From the NCBI RefSeq assembly GCF_014190805.1, contig NZ_JACHVQ010000007.1:21488-85487 (forward strand): DNA of 64,000 bases, written 5' to 3'. Position numbers and translations under genes: made by a program. Below the pieces are notes generated by a model that saw only the letters and a program-made list of their open reading frames with translations, had not been told where the DNA came from and did not search any database. The DNA is from Flexivirga oryzae (GTDB lineage Bacteria; Actinomycetota; Actinomycetes; Actinomycetales; Dermatophilaceae). Shown here piece after piece: positions 41,198 through 50,833 of the stretch. Each line of letters begins with the position of its first letter. Positions within the stretch are counted from its first letter, which is position 1.

Positions 41198-41998
41198 TTA
41201 CAGGTCACCCCTCTGGTCGGCCACTTCCTGGCTCGTCATGTCCCCGGCCTCGCCCTCGATCTCCAGGGCGGCGGCGATGTTGGGTCCGGGGGGTGCGACC
41301 TGGCCGCGGGCCCGCAGCACGCGCTGGACCGAGGCCTCCGCCGGGGTGCCGTCCGGCAGCAGCGCCGGCAGGTCGGCCGCGTTGCTGCGGGCGTAGACAC
41401 CCGGCACGGGCAGGCCGGCGACGTACTTGTTGCTGCGCACCCGCGCCCGCGCCCAGTCGGCCTGGGACGCCTTCGGGCGCAGCCGCTCGCGGTGGGCCAG
41501 CAGCATCGCGCCGATGGCGGCGGTGATCAGCAGCGCCGAGGTGACCTCGAACGCCCACACGTACGGGCCGAAGATCAGGTTGGCCAGGCCGCTGACGTTG
41601 CCGGTGGTCTCGTTGACCGTCTTCAGCCCCTTGGCGGCGCCGAAGCTGATCTTCGCGACGCTGACCAGCAGGCTGCACATGACCGCCAGGGCGAGCAGGA
41701 TGCCGGCGATCCGCTGGCCCCTGATCGTCTCGACGAGTGAGTCGGAGGAGTCGACGCCGACGAGCATGATCACGAAGAGGAACAGCATCATGACCGCGCC
41801 GGAGTAGACGAAGATCTGGATGATGCCCAGGAACTCGGCCTGCTCGGCGATGTAGAACACCCCGAGCAGGACCATCGTCAGCGCCATGCCGACGGCCGCG
41901 TGGACGGCCTTGCGAGCGAACAGCAGCGCCAGCGCACCGGCGACCGCGAGCGGGGCACCGAAGAAGAACAGCGTTGCCTCCGCGCCACCGAGCCTCAT
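41198..41998 (-). CDS. nuoJ: NADH-quinone oxidoreductase subunit J
   Basis: Membrane subunit of 266 aa with five helices in the first 175 residues (FARKAVHAAVGMALTMVLLG, then FLGIIQIFVYSGAVMMLFLF, which contains the YSGAVM coupling helix). A hydrophilic tail of about 85 residues (SNKYVAGLPVPGVYARSNAA onwards), common in actinobacterial NuoJ, follows. The ATG at 41998 overlaps the nuoI stop (ATGA). The other NuoJ in this window (1198-1728) lacks the tail. Confidence 0.96.
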   Translation of the reverse strand: MRLGGAEATLFFFGAPLAVAGALALLFARKAVHAAVGMALTMVLLGVFYIAEQAEFLGIIQIFVYSGAVMMLFLFVIMLVGVDSSDSLVETIRGQRIAGILLALAVMCSLLVSVAKISFGAAKGLKTVNETTGNVSGLANLIFGPYVWAFEVTSALLITAAIGAMLLAHRERLRPKASQADWARARVRSNKYVAGLPVPGVYARSNAADLPALLPDGTPAEASVQRVLRARGQVAPPGPNIAAALEIEGEAGDMTSQEVADQRGDL

Positions 41999-42627
41999 GC
42001 CGTTTTCCCTTCGTCCGCGGGAGCGCCCGACGCATCCGCGTCGTCGTCGGAGTGGTGCGCGCGCACCCACTCCTCCTGCTCGGTGGTCGCGCCCGTCACC
42101 TTGCCCTTGTAGTAGTCCTTCTCGTCCATGCCCTGGACCATCGGGTGCGGCGCGGGCACCATACCGGACTGCAACGGTGCCAGCAGCTGGTCCTTGGTGA
42201 AGATCAGGTCGGCGCGGTTGTTGTCGGCGAGTTCGTACTCGTTGGTCATCGTGAGTGCCCGGGTCGGGCACGCCTCGATGCACAGGCCGCAGAAGATGCA
42301 GCGCAGGTAGTTGATCTGGTAGACGCGGCCGTACCGCTCACCGGGTGAGAACCGCTGGCCGGACGCGTCGTCGTTGTCGGCGCCCTCCACCAGGATGGCG
42401 TCGGCCGGGCAGGCCCACGCGCACAGCTCACAGCCGACGCACTTCTCCAGCCCGTCCGGGTGCCGGTTGAGCTGGTGCCGCCCGTGGAAGCGCAGCTGCG
42501 TGGGGCGCTTCTCCTCGGGGTACTCCTCGGTCGCCACCTTGCGGAACATCGTCGCGAAGGTGACCCCGAAGCCGGCCACCGGCGCGAAGAGTTCCTCCAG
42601 GAAGCCCTGCTTGTTCGTGTCAGCCAC
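41995..42627 (-). CDS. nuoI: NADH-quinone oxidoreductase subunit I
   Basis: Two-[4Fe-4S] ferredoxin-like subunit of 210 aa. Both cluster motifs are complete: CVGCELCAWACPADAI near residue 65 and CIFCGLCIEACPTRAL near residue 110. The GTG at 42627 is chosen over an ATG five codons upstream because GGAGG lies seven bases in front of it; it overlaps the nuoH end by eight bases (GTGGCTGA). The C-terminal 60 residues are an acidic tail. Confidence 0.96.
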   Translation of the reverse strand: MADTNKQGFLEELFAPVAGFGVTFATMFRKVATEEYPEEKRPTQLRFHGRHQLNRHPDGLEKCVGCELCAWACPADAILVEGADNDDASGQRFSPGERYGRVYQINYLRCIFCGLCIEACPTRALTMTNEYELADNNRADLIFTKDQLLAPLQSGMVPAPHPMVQGMDEKDYYKGKVTGATTEQEEWVRAHHSDDDADASGAPADEGKTA

Positions 42628-44002
42628 GACTGTCCTCCGCATCGGAATCGGTCTCGCTGGTCTGGTATGCCGTGGACGGCGTCAACGCGGGCGCCGGCTC
42701 GCGCAGGGTCTGCCCCGGCATCGGCGGCACCGGGTACCCACCCGCGAACGGGTCGATCTCGGTCGGTTCCGGCGGGATCGCCTTCTCCCGTGCCGCGGCC
42801 TTGTAGTCGTAGATCCACGCGACGGCGAGCACGAGCAGCACGATGATCACGATGACGATCAGCGTGGAGCGGTGCATCCGGCCGTTGAACACGGTGGAGT
42901 GCCCGAGGAAGCCCTCGTTGGACGCGCGCAGGAACGCCACGGCGACGACCCACACCAGCGTGCTCGGGATGAGGACCTTCCAGCCCAGCCGCATGAACTG
43001 GTCGTAGCGCACACGCGGCAGCGAACCACGCAGCCAGACGAAGAAGAACATGAACAGCCACAGCTTGATGACGAACCACAGCAGGCCCCACCAGCCGCCG
43101 TTGAACATGCCGCCGCCGATGGCCGCGATCCCGGGAGGCGCCTGCCAGCCGCCCAGGAAGAGCGTGGTGGCCAGCGCGGACACGGTGAACATGTTGACGT
43201 ACTCGCCGAGGAAGAACATCGCGAACTTCAGCGAGGAGTACTCGGTGTGGAATCCACCGGTCAGCTCGCCCTCACCCTCGGCGAGGTCGAACGGCAGACG
43301 GTTGGTCTCGCCGACCATGGTGACGATGTAGACCGCGAACGAGAAGAACGCCGGGATGCAGTACCACAGGCTCTTCTGGGCCAGCACGATCTGACTCGTC
43401 GACATCGACCCGGCGTACAGGAACACCGCGACGAGCGCGAGGCCCATCGCGATCTCGTAGGAGATGACCTGGGCGCTGGACCGCAGGCCACCGAGCAACG
43501 GGTATGTCGAACCGGACGACCAGCCGGCCAGCACGATGCCGTAGACGCCGACACCCGCGACCGCGAGGACCAGCAGCACGGCGACCGGCACGTCGGTCAG
43601 CTGCAGCGGGGTGTAGTGGCCGAACATCCACACGCTGCCGGACAGCGGGATGATCGCGAACGACACGAACGCCATGGCGCCGGCGATGATCGGCGCCAGG
43701 ATGAACATCAGCTTGTCCGCCTTGCGGGGCGTCAGGTCCTCCTTCAGCGCCAGCTTCACACCGTCGGCCAGCGTCTGCAGCAGACCGAACGGTCCGACCC
43801 GGTTGGGGCCCGGGCGCTGCTGCATCCGGCCGATCACGCGCCGCTCGAACCAGATGACGATCAGCGTGTTGAGCAGCAGGAAGACGAACAGCAGGACCGC
43901 CTTGATCAGCGACAGCCACCAGGGGGTGTCGCTGAAGTCGGCCGCCGGGTTGTCGGTGCTGGCTGCGGCCAGCGCCGGGCCGGCGAGTGCAACGACACTC
44001 AC
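42620..44002 (-). CDS. nuoH: NADH-quinone oxidoreductase subunit H
   Basis: Quinone-channel membrane subunit, 460 aa, longer than the usual 320-340 because of a C-terminal extension of about 60 hydrophilic residues (EPTEIDPFAGGYPVPPMPGQ) that is common in actinobacteria. Core motifs: RMQQRPGPNRVGPFGLLQTL followed by ADGVKL, and VGETNRLPFDLAEGEGELTG. The GTG at 44002 follows AAGGAGG and overlaps the nuoG stop (GTGA). The secondary copy at 2231-3190 lacks both the extension and the ETNR loop. Confidence 0.97.
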   Translation of the reverse strand: MSVVALAGPALAAASTDNPAADFSDTPWWLSLIKAVLLFVFLLLNTLIVIWFERRVIGRMQQRPGPNRVGPFGLLQTLADGVKLALKEDLTPRKADKLMFILAPIIAGAMAFVSFAIIPLSGSVWMFGHYTPLQLTDVPVAVLLVLAVAGVGVYGIVLAGWSSGSTYPLLGGLRSSAQVISYEIAMGLALVAVFLYAGSMSTSQIVLAQKSLWYCIPAFFSFAVYIVTMVGETNRLPFDLAEGEGELTGGFHTEYSSLKFAMFFLGEYVNMFTVSALATTLFLGGWQAPPGIAAIGGGMFNGGWWGLLWFVIKLWLFMFFFVWLRGSLPRVRYDQFMRLGWKVLIPSTLVWVVAVAFLRASNEGFLGHSTVFNGRMHRSTLIVIVIIVLLVLAVAWIYDYKAAAREKAIPPEPTEIDPFAGGYPVPPMPGQTLREPAPALTPSTAYQTSETDSDAEDSRG

Positions 44003-46488
44003 TGTGCGTCCTCCTTGGTCGTGTCCGACACCGTCGCCGGTGCCTTCGCGAGCGTGACGATCGCGCCACCGTCGGCACCGAGGGTGGCACGCACCGCGCT
44101 GTCGATCGAATTGGTCGGCACCCACACGACGTGGTCGGGCATCTGGGTGATGACCACCGGAAGGGTGATCGCGCCCTGTTTGGTGGACACCTGGACCTGG
44201 TCGCCCTCGCGGACGCGGGCGCCGGCGGCGGTCGCCTCCGACATACGGGCGACGGACGGGACGGCGGTGCCGGCCAGGTAGGGCTCCCCGTCCTGCAGCA
44301 CACCCTTGTCGAGCAGGTGCGTCCAGGTCGCGAGCACCGCCTCACCGATGAGCGGGCGCGGCACCCCGCGGGACCTCACCCGCGGCCGGACCGGGCGGTC
44401 GCCGTCCCAGGGGCCGAGCTCCGCGAGTTCGGCGCGGATCTGGTCGACCGTGCGGGTGCCGAGGAACTCCCCGAGCTCCGCGGCCAGCAGGTCCAGGACC
44501 CGGAAGTCGGGTATGTCGGTGCTGTCGACGGCCTTCTCGAAGGGCCGCACGCGACCCTCCCAGTTGACGTACGAGCCGGCCTTCTCCTGCTGGGCGGCGA
44601 CCGGCAGGATGACGTCCGCGTAGGGCGCCACCGGGCTCTCGCGCAGCTCCAGCGAGACGACGAACGCCTTCTCCAGGCCGTCCTGGGCGGCCTCCTGGGC
44701 AGCCAGGTCACGCGGGTCGACGCCACCGATGATCAGTCCGGCGAGCTCACCGGAGGCCGCGGCCGCGAGGATGCTGTCGGTGTCCCGGCCCGGCAGCTCG
44801 GGCAGGTCGCCCTCGCCCCAGACGGAGCCGACCTCACCGCGGGCCGCCGCGTCGGCGACCGGGCGGCCACCGGGCAGCAGGTTGCCGATCGCGCCGGCCT
44901 CGAGCGCGCCGCGCTCACCGGCCCGCCGCGGCACCCACGCCACCCGGGCGTCCTTGGCCTGCGCCAGCGCGAGCACCGAGGACAGCGCACCGGGCACGGT
45001 CGCCATCCGTTCGCCGACCAGGATGATCGAGTCGGAGCTCAGCTCGGCGGCGACCTTCTCCAGGTCGCCACTGGCACCGGCGATCGCGTCGAGCACCTCG
45101 GCCTCGGTGCCGGGGGCGGCCGCGATCAGCGTGCCGCCCATCTTGTCCAGCCCGCGGGTGACGAACGGGGCCACCGCGAACACCTTGGTGCCGTGCTTGC
45201 GGTTGCCCTTGCGCAACCGCAGGAAGACGATCGGCGACTCCTCCTCGGGCTCGAAGCCCACGAGGAGCACCGAGGGCGCCTGCTCCAAGTCGGTGAACGT
45301 CACGGCGCCGCCGTCGGGTCCGGTGGCGACGACCGCGTGGGCCAAGAAGTCGGCCTCCTCGGCCGACAGCGGCCGCGACCGGAAGTCGATGTCGTTGGTG
45401 CCGAGCACCAGGCGGGCGAACTTGCTGTAGGCGTAGGCATCCTCGGAGCTGATCCGGCCACCGGTCAGCACACCGACGCCGCCGGCGGCCTTCGCCGCGG
45501 CGATGCCCTTGGCCGCGATCTCCAGGGCCTCCGGCCACGCCGCCACCCGCAGGTCACCCTTCTCGTCCCGGACCAGCGGGGTCTGCAGCCGGTTCGTCGT
45601 GGCGTACTTGAACGCCCAACGGCCCTTGTCGCAGTTCCACTCCTCGTTGACCTCCGGCGCCTCCAGCGCCATCCGGCGCAGCACCACACCACGGCGGTGG
45701 TCGGTGCGGATCGAGCAGCCGCTGGCGCAGTGCTCACAGGCGGACGGCGTCGACACCAGGTCGAACGGGCGGGACCGGAAGCGGTATGCCGCACCGGTCA
45801 ACGCGCCGACCGGGCAGATCTGCACGGTGTTGCCGGAGAAGTAGGACTGGAACGGCTTCTCCTCGTAGATGCCGACCTGCTGCAGCGCGCCGCGCTCGAT
45901 CAGTGCGATGAACGGGTCGCCGGCGATCTGGTCGGAGAAGCGGGTGCAGCGGGCGCACAGGATGCACCGGTCGCGGTCGAGCAGCACCTGCGAGGAGATG
46001 TTGATCGGCTTGGGGTAGGTGCGCTTGACGTCCTCGAAACGGCTCTTGGCCCGGCCGTTGGACATCGCCTGGTTCTGCAGCGGGCACTCGCCGCCCTTGT
46101 CGCAGACCGGGCAGTCCAGCGGGTGGTTGATCAGCAGGAACTCCATCTGACCGTGCTGCGCCTTGTCGGCGACCGGGGAGGTCAGCTGGGTCTCGACCTT
46201 CATGCCCTCGGCGACGGCCAGCGTGCAGGACGCCTGCGGCTTCGGCATACCGCGGCCGTTGCCGGCGTCGGAGACCTCGACGAGGCACTGCCGGCAGGCG
46301 CCGACCGGGTCCAGCAGCGGGTGGTCGCAGAACCGCGGGATCTGGATGCCGACCTGCTCGGCGGCCCGGATCACCAGGGTGCCCTTGGGCACGGTGACGG
46401 GGACACCGTCGATCGTCAGCGAGACCGAGTCCTCCGGCGGCGGGGTCGCGGCGTCACCGCCGGATGCGGGTGAGGTGACGGTCGTCAT
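43999..46488 (-). CDS. nuoG: NADH-quinone oxidoreductase subunit G
   Basis: Largest subunit of the NADH module, 829 aa. The N-terminal [2Fe-2S] ligands lie in IPRFCDHPLLDPVGACRQCL; further ligands in CPVCDKGGECPLQ; [4Fe-4S] ligands in CILCARCTRFSDQIAGDPF; and the extra cluster N7 in CEHCASGCSIRTDHRRG with the distant Cys of EEWNCDKGRW. The rest is a molybdopterin-oxidoreductase-like domain. The ATG at 46488 overlaps the nuoF stop (ATGA). Keeping N7 is an ancestral trait shared by some bacteria. Confidence 0.97.
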   Translation of the reverse strand: MTTVTSPASGGDAATPPPEDSVSLTIDGVPVTVPKGTLVIRAAEQVGIQIPRFCDHPLLDPVGACRQCLVEVSDAGNGRGMPKPQASCTLAVAEGMKVETQLTSPVADKAQHGQMEFLLINHPLDCPVCDKGGECPLQNQAMSNGRAKSRFEDVKRTYPKPINISSQVLLDRDRCILCARCTRFSDQIAGDPFIALIERGALQQVGIYEEKPFQSYFSGNTVQICPVGALTGAAYRFRSRPFDLVSTPSACEHCASGCSIRTDHRRGVVLRRMALEAPEVNEEWNCDKGRWAFKYATTNRLQTPLVRDEKGDLRVAAWPEALEIAAKGIAAAKAAGGVGVLTGGRISSEDAYAYSKFARLVLGTNDIDFRSRPLSAEEADFLAHAVVATGPDGGAVTFTDLEQAPSVLLVGFEPEEESPIVFLRLRKGNRKHGTKVFAVAPFVTRGLDKMGGTLIAAAPGTEAEVLDAIAGASGDLEKVAAELSSDSIILVGERMATVPGALSSVLALAQAKDARVAWVPRRAGERGALEAGAIGNLLPGGRPVADAAARGEVGSVWGEGDLPELPGRDTDSILAAAASGELAGLIIGGVDPRDLAAQEAAQDGLEKAFVVSLELRESPVAPYADVILPVAAQQEKAGSYVNWEGRVRPFEKAVDSTDIPDFRVLDLLAAELGEFLGTRTVDQIRAELAELGPWDGDRPVRPRVRSRGVPRPLIGEAVLATWTHLLDKGVLQDGEPYLAGTAVPSVARMSEATAAGARVREGDQVQVSTKQGAITLPVVITQMPDHVVWVPTNSIDSAVRATLGADGGAIVTLAKAPATVSDTTKEDAQ

Positions 46489-47807
46489 ACGGACGCGGCC
46501 TCCTTCTGGGTAACCGGGAAGAGTGCGGAGTTCTCCGGCGGGAACGCCTCCCACCACGGGGTGTGCGTGCCGAGCTCGAACTCCTCACGGAAGTGCTGGA
46601 TGCCGGAGGTGATCGGCGACGTCGACGCGTCACCGAGCGCGCAGAACGACCGACCCAGGATGTTGTCGCAGACGTCGAGCAGGGTCTCGATGTCCTCCTG
46701 GGTGCCCTTGCCGTGCTCCAGGCGGGTCATGATCTGCTTCATCCAGTACGTGCCCTCGCGGCACGGGGTGCACTTGCCGCACGACTCGTGCGCGTAGAAG
46801 TCCGCCCAGCGCGCGACCGCGTGCACGACCGACGTCGTCTCGTCGAAGATCTGCAGCGCCCGGGTGCCGAGCATCGAGCCGGCCGCCGCGACCGAGTCGA
46901 AGTCGAGCGGCACGTCGAGGTGCTCGGCGGTGAAGATCGGGGTGGACGAGCCACCGGGGGTCCAGAACTTCAGCTCGTGGCCCTCGCGTATGCCGCCCGC
47001 CATGTCCAGCAGTTCACGCAACGTGATGCCCAGCGGCGCTTCGTACTGGCCCGGCCGGGTCACGTGACCGGACAGGCTGAAGATGCCGAAGCCCTTGGAC
47101 TTCTCGGTGCCCATCCCGGCGAACCAGTCGGCGCCGCCGGAGATGATGCTGGGAACCGAGGCGATCGACTCGACGTTGTTCACCACGGTGGGCCGGGCGT
47201 AGAGGCCCTCGACGGCGGGGAACGGCGGCTTGAGCCGGGGTTGCCCGCGGCGTCCCTCCAGGGAGTCCAGCAGCGCGGTCTCCTCACCGCACTCGTACGC
47301 GCCGGCGCCGGCGTGCACGGTCACGTCCAGGTCGAAGCCGCTGCCGTGGATGTCCTTGCCGAGCAGGCCGGCGTCATACGCCTCCTGCACGGCGTTCATC
47401 AGCCGGCGGTAGACGTGCACGACCTCGCCGCGCAGGTAGATGAAGGCGTGGTGGCAGCCGATCGCGTAGGACGTGATCGCGACACCCTCCACCAGCAGGT
47501 GCGGGGTCGCCATCATCAACGGGATGTCCTTGCACGTGCCCGGCTCGGACTCGTCGGCGTTGACCACCAGGTAGCGCGGGCCGCCGTCCGGCTTGGGCAG
47601 GAAGGACCACTTCATGCCGGTCGGGAAGCCGGCGCCGCCGCGACCGCGCAGACCGGAGTTCTTGACCTCGTCGATCAGTGCCGCGGGATCGGTGCCGAGT
47701 GCCTTGTCGAGTGCCTGGTAGCCGCCGTCGCGCCGGTAGGTCTCCAGCGTCCAGCTGCGCGGGTCGTCCCAGTGCTTGGTCAGCACCGGGGTCAGCGTTG
47801 TCGCCAT
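46485..47807 (-). CDS. nuoF: NADH-quinone oxidoreductase subunit F
   Basis: NADH- and FMN-binding subunit, 440 aa. FMN-binding GLRGRGGAGFPTGMKWSFLP is near residue 60, the NADH-binding stretch is GAGAYECGEETALLDSLEGR near residue 180, and the [4Fe-4S] ligands are in HESCGKCTPCREGTYWMKQI plus the later Cys in SFCALGD. The ATG at 47807 follows AGGAGG and lies one base after the nuoE stop. This is the entry point of electrons into the main complex; no counterpart exists in the partial operon at 1-4697. Confidence 0.98.
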   Translation of the reverse strand: MATTLTPVLTKHWDDPRSWTLETYRRDGGYQALDKALGTDPAALIDEVKNSGLRGRGGAGFPTGMKWSFLPKPDGGPRYLVVNADESEPGTCKDIPLMMATPHLLVEGVAITSYAIGCHHAFIYLRGEVVHVYRRLMNAVQEAYDAGLLGKDIHGSGFDLDVTVHAGAGAYECGEETALLDSLEGRRGQPRLKPPFPAVEGLYARPTVVNNVESIASVPSIISGGADWFAGMGTEKSKGFGIFSLSGHVTRPGQYEAPLGITLRELLDMAGGIREGHELKFWTPGGSSTPIFTAEHLDVPLDFDSVAAAGSMLGTRALQIFDETTSVVHAVARWADFYAHESCGKCTPCREGTYWMKQIMTRLEHGKGTQEDIETLLDVCDNILGRSFCALGDASTSPITSGIQHFREEFELGTHTPWWEAFPPENSALFPVTQKEAASV

Positions 47808-47808
47808 C

Positions 47809-48663
47809 TCAGTCCTCCTGCTTCTCAGCCGAACTGTGCGGGTGGCCGGGCAGCGGTCCGCCGGTCTCGTCGGTGGTCGCGACGTTCTGGTGGGCCTCCT
47901 CGGAGAGCGGTCCGCCTTCGTCGCCCGGCGCACGCCAGTCGTTCTGGTGGGCCAGCCGCAGGCCCTCCAGGGACTGCTCGCCGGCACCGACACCCTCGTC
48001 CGCGCGACCGTCCGGGAAACCGGCCAGCACGCGTTCGATGTGCTTGAACTTGCACACCTTCGCGGCGCCGCGCGTCGGCGCGACGTCCTTGCCGGCGCGC
48101 AGGTCGTCCGCCATCGCCACCGCCGACTCGGGGGTCTGCTTGTCGAAGAACTCCCAGTTGGCCATCACGACCGGCGCGTAGTCGCAGGCCGCGTTGCACT
48201 CGACCCGCTCGAGGGTGATCGCGCCGTCCTCGGTGGTCTCGTCGTGGCCGATGCCCAGGTGCTCGGAGAGTGCGTCGAAGATCAGGTCGCCGCCCATGAC
48301 CGCGCACAGCGTGTTGGTGCAGACACCGATCGTGTAGTCACCGTTCGGGTGGCGCTTGTACTGCGTGTAGAACGTCGCCACCCCGCTGACCTCGGCGTCG
48401 GTCAGCTCGAGCCGCTCGGCGCACAGCCGCACACCACGGCCGGTGACGTAGCCGTCGACGCTCTGGATCAGGTGCAGCATCGGCAGCAGCGCGGAACGCT
48501 TCTGCGGGTAGCGCGCGATGATCTCGTCGATGTCCTTGTTCAGCTGCTCCAGCTGCTCGGCCGTGTAGGGCTCCGCGGTCGCGTGCAGCGGCGCCTGCGG
48601 GTGCAGGATCGCGTTGGACGCGTGCGCCCGGTCCTCGGCGTGTACCTGGTTCATCTCAGTCAT
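47809..48663 (-). CDS. nuoE: NADH-quinone oxidoreductase subunit E
   Basis: Thioredoxin-like [2Fe-2S] (N1a) subunit of 284 aa. The cluster ligands are in IGVCTNTLCAVMGG (Cys-x4-Cys) and LERVECNAACDYAPVVM (Cys-x3-Cys). The N-terminal helical bundle (IDEIIARYPQKRSALLPMLH) is typical. The C-terminal 80 residues (from KVCKFKHIERVLAGFPDG) form a tail seen in actinobacterial homologues. The ATG at 48663 is favoured, with GGGAGGA ten bases upstream; ATG 48654 is the alternative. A 30-codon mini-ORF with a palindrome separates it from nuoD. Confidence 0.95.
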   Translation of the reverse strand: MTEMNQVHAEDRAHASNAILHPQAPLHATAEPYTAEQLEQLNKDIDEIIARYPQKRSALLPMLHLIQSVDGYVTGRGVRLCAERLELTDAEVSGVATFYTQYKRHPNGDYTIGVCTNTLCAVMGGDLIFDALSEHLGIGHDETTEDGAITLERVECNAACDYAPVVMANWEFFDKQTPESAVAMADDLRAGKDVAPTRGAAKVCKFKHIERVLAGFPDGRADEGVGAGEQSLEGLRLAHQNDWRAPGDEGGPLSEEAHQNVATTDETGGPLPGHPHSSAEKQED

Positions 48664-48748
48664 CAGTGGCCATTCCTCCCACACTCGCGCTGGTCGAGTA
48701 GGCCGGAGCGCTAGCGGAGGCCGTATCGAGGCCCGCGAAGTTCGTCAT
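48656..48748 (-). CDS. 30-residue mini-ORF bridging nuoD and nuoE
   Basis: Small open frame starting with MTNFAGLDTASASAPAYSTS. Its ATG overlaps the nuoD stop (ATGA), and its TGA lies eight bases inside nuoE, so it keeps the chain of coupled genes unbroken. Its middle is encoded by a palindrome (48692-48733) resembling mobile intergenic repeats. It is more likely a by-product of a repeat insertion than a real peptide gene, but an open frame across the repeat would protect translational coupling. No homologue comes to mind. Confidence 0.35.
   Translation of the reverse strand: MTNFAGLDTASASAPAYSTSASVGGMATDD
48692..48733. repeat. REP-like imperfect palindrome inside the nuo operon
   Basis: The arms GGTCGAGTAGGCCGGAGC and, opposite, GGAGGCCGTATCGAGGCC flank the centre GCTAGC, forming a 42-bp hairpin. 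Such TCGA-TA-rich palindromes are, as I recall, common between genes in Micrococcales. It begins 11 bases after the nuoD stop. It could slow transcription, stabilise the upstream mRNA or separate expression of nuoD from nuoE. Confidence 0.6.
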
Positions 48749-50091
48749 CGGTCCACTCCCCCCATGACGGGGTCGATCGAGGCGACGGCCACGATGATGT
48801 CGGCGACCGCGCCGCCCTCGGACATCGCGGCGACCGCCTGCAGGTTGTTGAAGGACGGGTCCCGGAAGTGCGCCCGGTAGGGCCGGGTGCCGCCGTCGGA
48901 CACCGTGTGGCAGCCGATCTCGCCCTTGGGGCTCTCGATGCCGACATACGCCTGTCCCGGCGGGACCCGGAAGCCCTCGGTCACCAGCTTGAAGTGGTGG
49001 ATCAGCGACTCCATGGACTCGCCCATGATCTCCCGGATGTGGTCCAGGCTGTTGCCCTGACCGTCCGAGCCGACGGCCAGCTGGGCCGGCCAGGCGATCT
49101 TCTTGTCCTCGACCATGACCGGGCCGGGGTTCTCGTCCAGCTCCTTGAGGACCTGCTCCACGATGCGCAGCGACTGGTACATCTCGTCGATGCGCACCCG
49201 GTAACGCCCGTAGGCGTCGCAGGTGTCCCAGGTGACCACGTCGAAGTCGTACTTCTCGTACCCGCAGTACGGCTCGGCCTTGCGCAGATCGTGCGGCAGG
49301 CCGGTCGAGCGCAGCACCGGTCCGGTGATGCCCAGCGCCATACAGCCGGTGAGGTCGAGGTAGCCGACGTCGCACATGCGCGCCTTGAGCACCGGGTTCT
49401 CGTTGAGCAGCGCCTCCAGCTCGCGGATGCCCTGGCGCACCAGCGGGATGTTCTCGCGCACCTGGTCGATGGTGCCCGCGGGCAGGTCACCGGCGACACC
49501 GCCGGGACGGATGTAGGCGTGGTTCATCCGCAGCCCGCTGATCGCCTCGAAGATCCGCAGGATGCGCTCGCGCTCGCGGAACCCGATGGTCATCACGGTG
49601 GTCGCGCCCATCTCCATGCCGCCGGTCGCCAGGCAGACCAGGTGGGAGGTGACCCGGTTGAGCTCCATCATCAGTACCCGGATCGCCTGCGCCCGCGCCG
49701 GGATCTGGTCGGTGATGCCGAGCAGCTTCTCCACGGACAGGCAGTAGGCCGCCTCGTTGAACAGCGGCATGACATAGTCCATGCGGGTGCAGAAGGTCAC
49801 GCCCTGGGTCCAGGTGCGGAACTCCATGTTCTTCTCGATGCCGGTGTGCAGGTAGCCGATGCCCGCGCGGGCCTCGGTGACCGTCTCACCGTCGAGCTCC
49901 AGGACGAGCCGGAGCACACCGTGGGTGGACGGGTGCTGCGGGCCCATGTTGACCACGAGCCGCTCCTCGCCCAGCGCAGCGGCCTCGTCGACCAGGTCGT
50001 CCCAGTCGCCGCCGCTGGCGTTGAGGACGGGGATGTCGTCGTCGTCGACGTCGTGGGTGGTGGCGCCGTAGGCGTCGGTTCCGGCAGTCAC
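48745..50091 (-). CDS. nuoD: NADH-quinone oxidoreductase subunit D
   Basis: Quinone-site subunit of 448 aa, related to the large subunit of [NiFe] hydrogenases. Landmarks: VNMGPQHPSTHGVLRLVLEL (quinone-contacting His), GYLHTGIEKNMEFRTW, LELMRI-like MMELNRVTSHLVCLAT, RPGGVAGDLP, and the C-terminal IASIDPVMGGVDR-type ending (VASIDPVMGGVDR). The GTG at 50091 overlaps the nuoC stop (GTGA). This is the only nuoD in the window, so the partial operon at 1-4697 may depend on it. Confidence 0.98.
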   Translation of the reverse strand: MTAGTDAYGATTHDVDDDDIPVLNASGGDWDDLVDEAAALGEERLVVNMGPQHPSTHGVLRLVLELDGETVTEARAGIGYLHTGIEKNMEFRTWTQGVTFCTRMDYVMPLFNEAAYCLSVEKLLGITDQIPARAQAIRVLMMELNRVTSHLVCLATGGMEMGATTVMTIGFRERERILRIFEAISGLRMNHAYIRPGGVAGDLPAGTIDQVRENIPLVRQGIRELEALLNENPVLKARMCDVGYLDLTGCMALGITGPVLRSTGLPHDLRKAEPYCGYEKYDFDVVTWDTCDAYGRYRVRIDEMYQSLRIVEQVLKELDENPGPVMVEDKKIAWPAQLAVGSDGQGNSLDHIREIMGESMESLIHHFKLVTEGFRVPPGQAYVGIESPKGEIGCHTVSDGGTRPYRAHFRDPSFNNLQAVAAMSEGGAVADIIVAVASIDPVMGGVDR

Positions 50092-50833
50092 TTGTACGAC
50101 CTCCGATCACTGGGCGGGGGCACCGTGGCTCCCTTGTACTCCACGGGTATGCCGCCCAGCGGGTAGTCCTTGCGCTGGGGGTGGCCGGGCCAGTCGTCCG
50201 GCATCAGGATGCGGGTCAGCGCGGGGTGCCCGTCGAAGACGATCCCGAACATGTCCCAGGTCTCCCGCTCGTGCCAGTCGGCACCGGGGTAGGTCTCCAC
50301 GATCGACGGGATGTGCGGGTCGTCGTCCGGCGCGGTGACCTCGACGCGGACCCGCTTGCTGCCGTTGGTGATCGAGAAGAAGTGGTAGACGGCGTGCAGC
50401 TCCCGCCCGGTCTCCTGCGGGTAGTGCACCCCGCTGACGCTCAGGCACTGCTCGAAACGCAGCGCCGGCTCGTCGCGCAACACCTGCGCGACCAGTGGCA
50501 GGTGCTCACGGGCCACGAACAGCGTCAGCTCGCCGCGGTCCACCACGACCCGCTCGACCGCGGACTCGATGTCGCCGCCGCGCTGGCGCAGCGACACCTG
50601 CAGGTTGCCCGTCAGCTCGTCGAAGTAGCTGCCGTACGGCTTGGTCGCGGCGCCCGGGAACAGCACGGGCCGGTCGAGCCCGCCATACCCGCTGGTGTCG
50701 TTGCCGAGGGAGGAGCCGAACATGCCCCTGCGGTCGGCGATCTTCACCGGCTCGCCCGGGGCGCGGACCTCGGCGAGCTCACCCGGCGTCGCGGCGTCGG
50801 TCGTCGTCGGCTCGGCGGACTTGTCCTGGTCAC

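Noticed and set aside
44306..46473. 828-codon plus-strand frame antisense to nuoG
   Set aside because: Composition-driven frame without domains; nuoG on the other strand has all Fe-S motifs and coupled neighbours.
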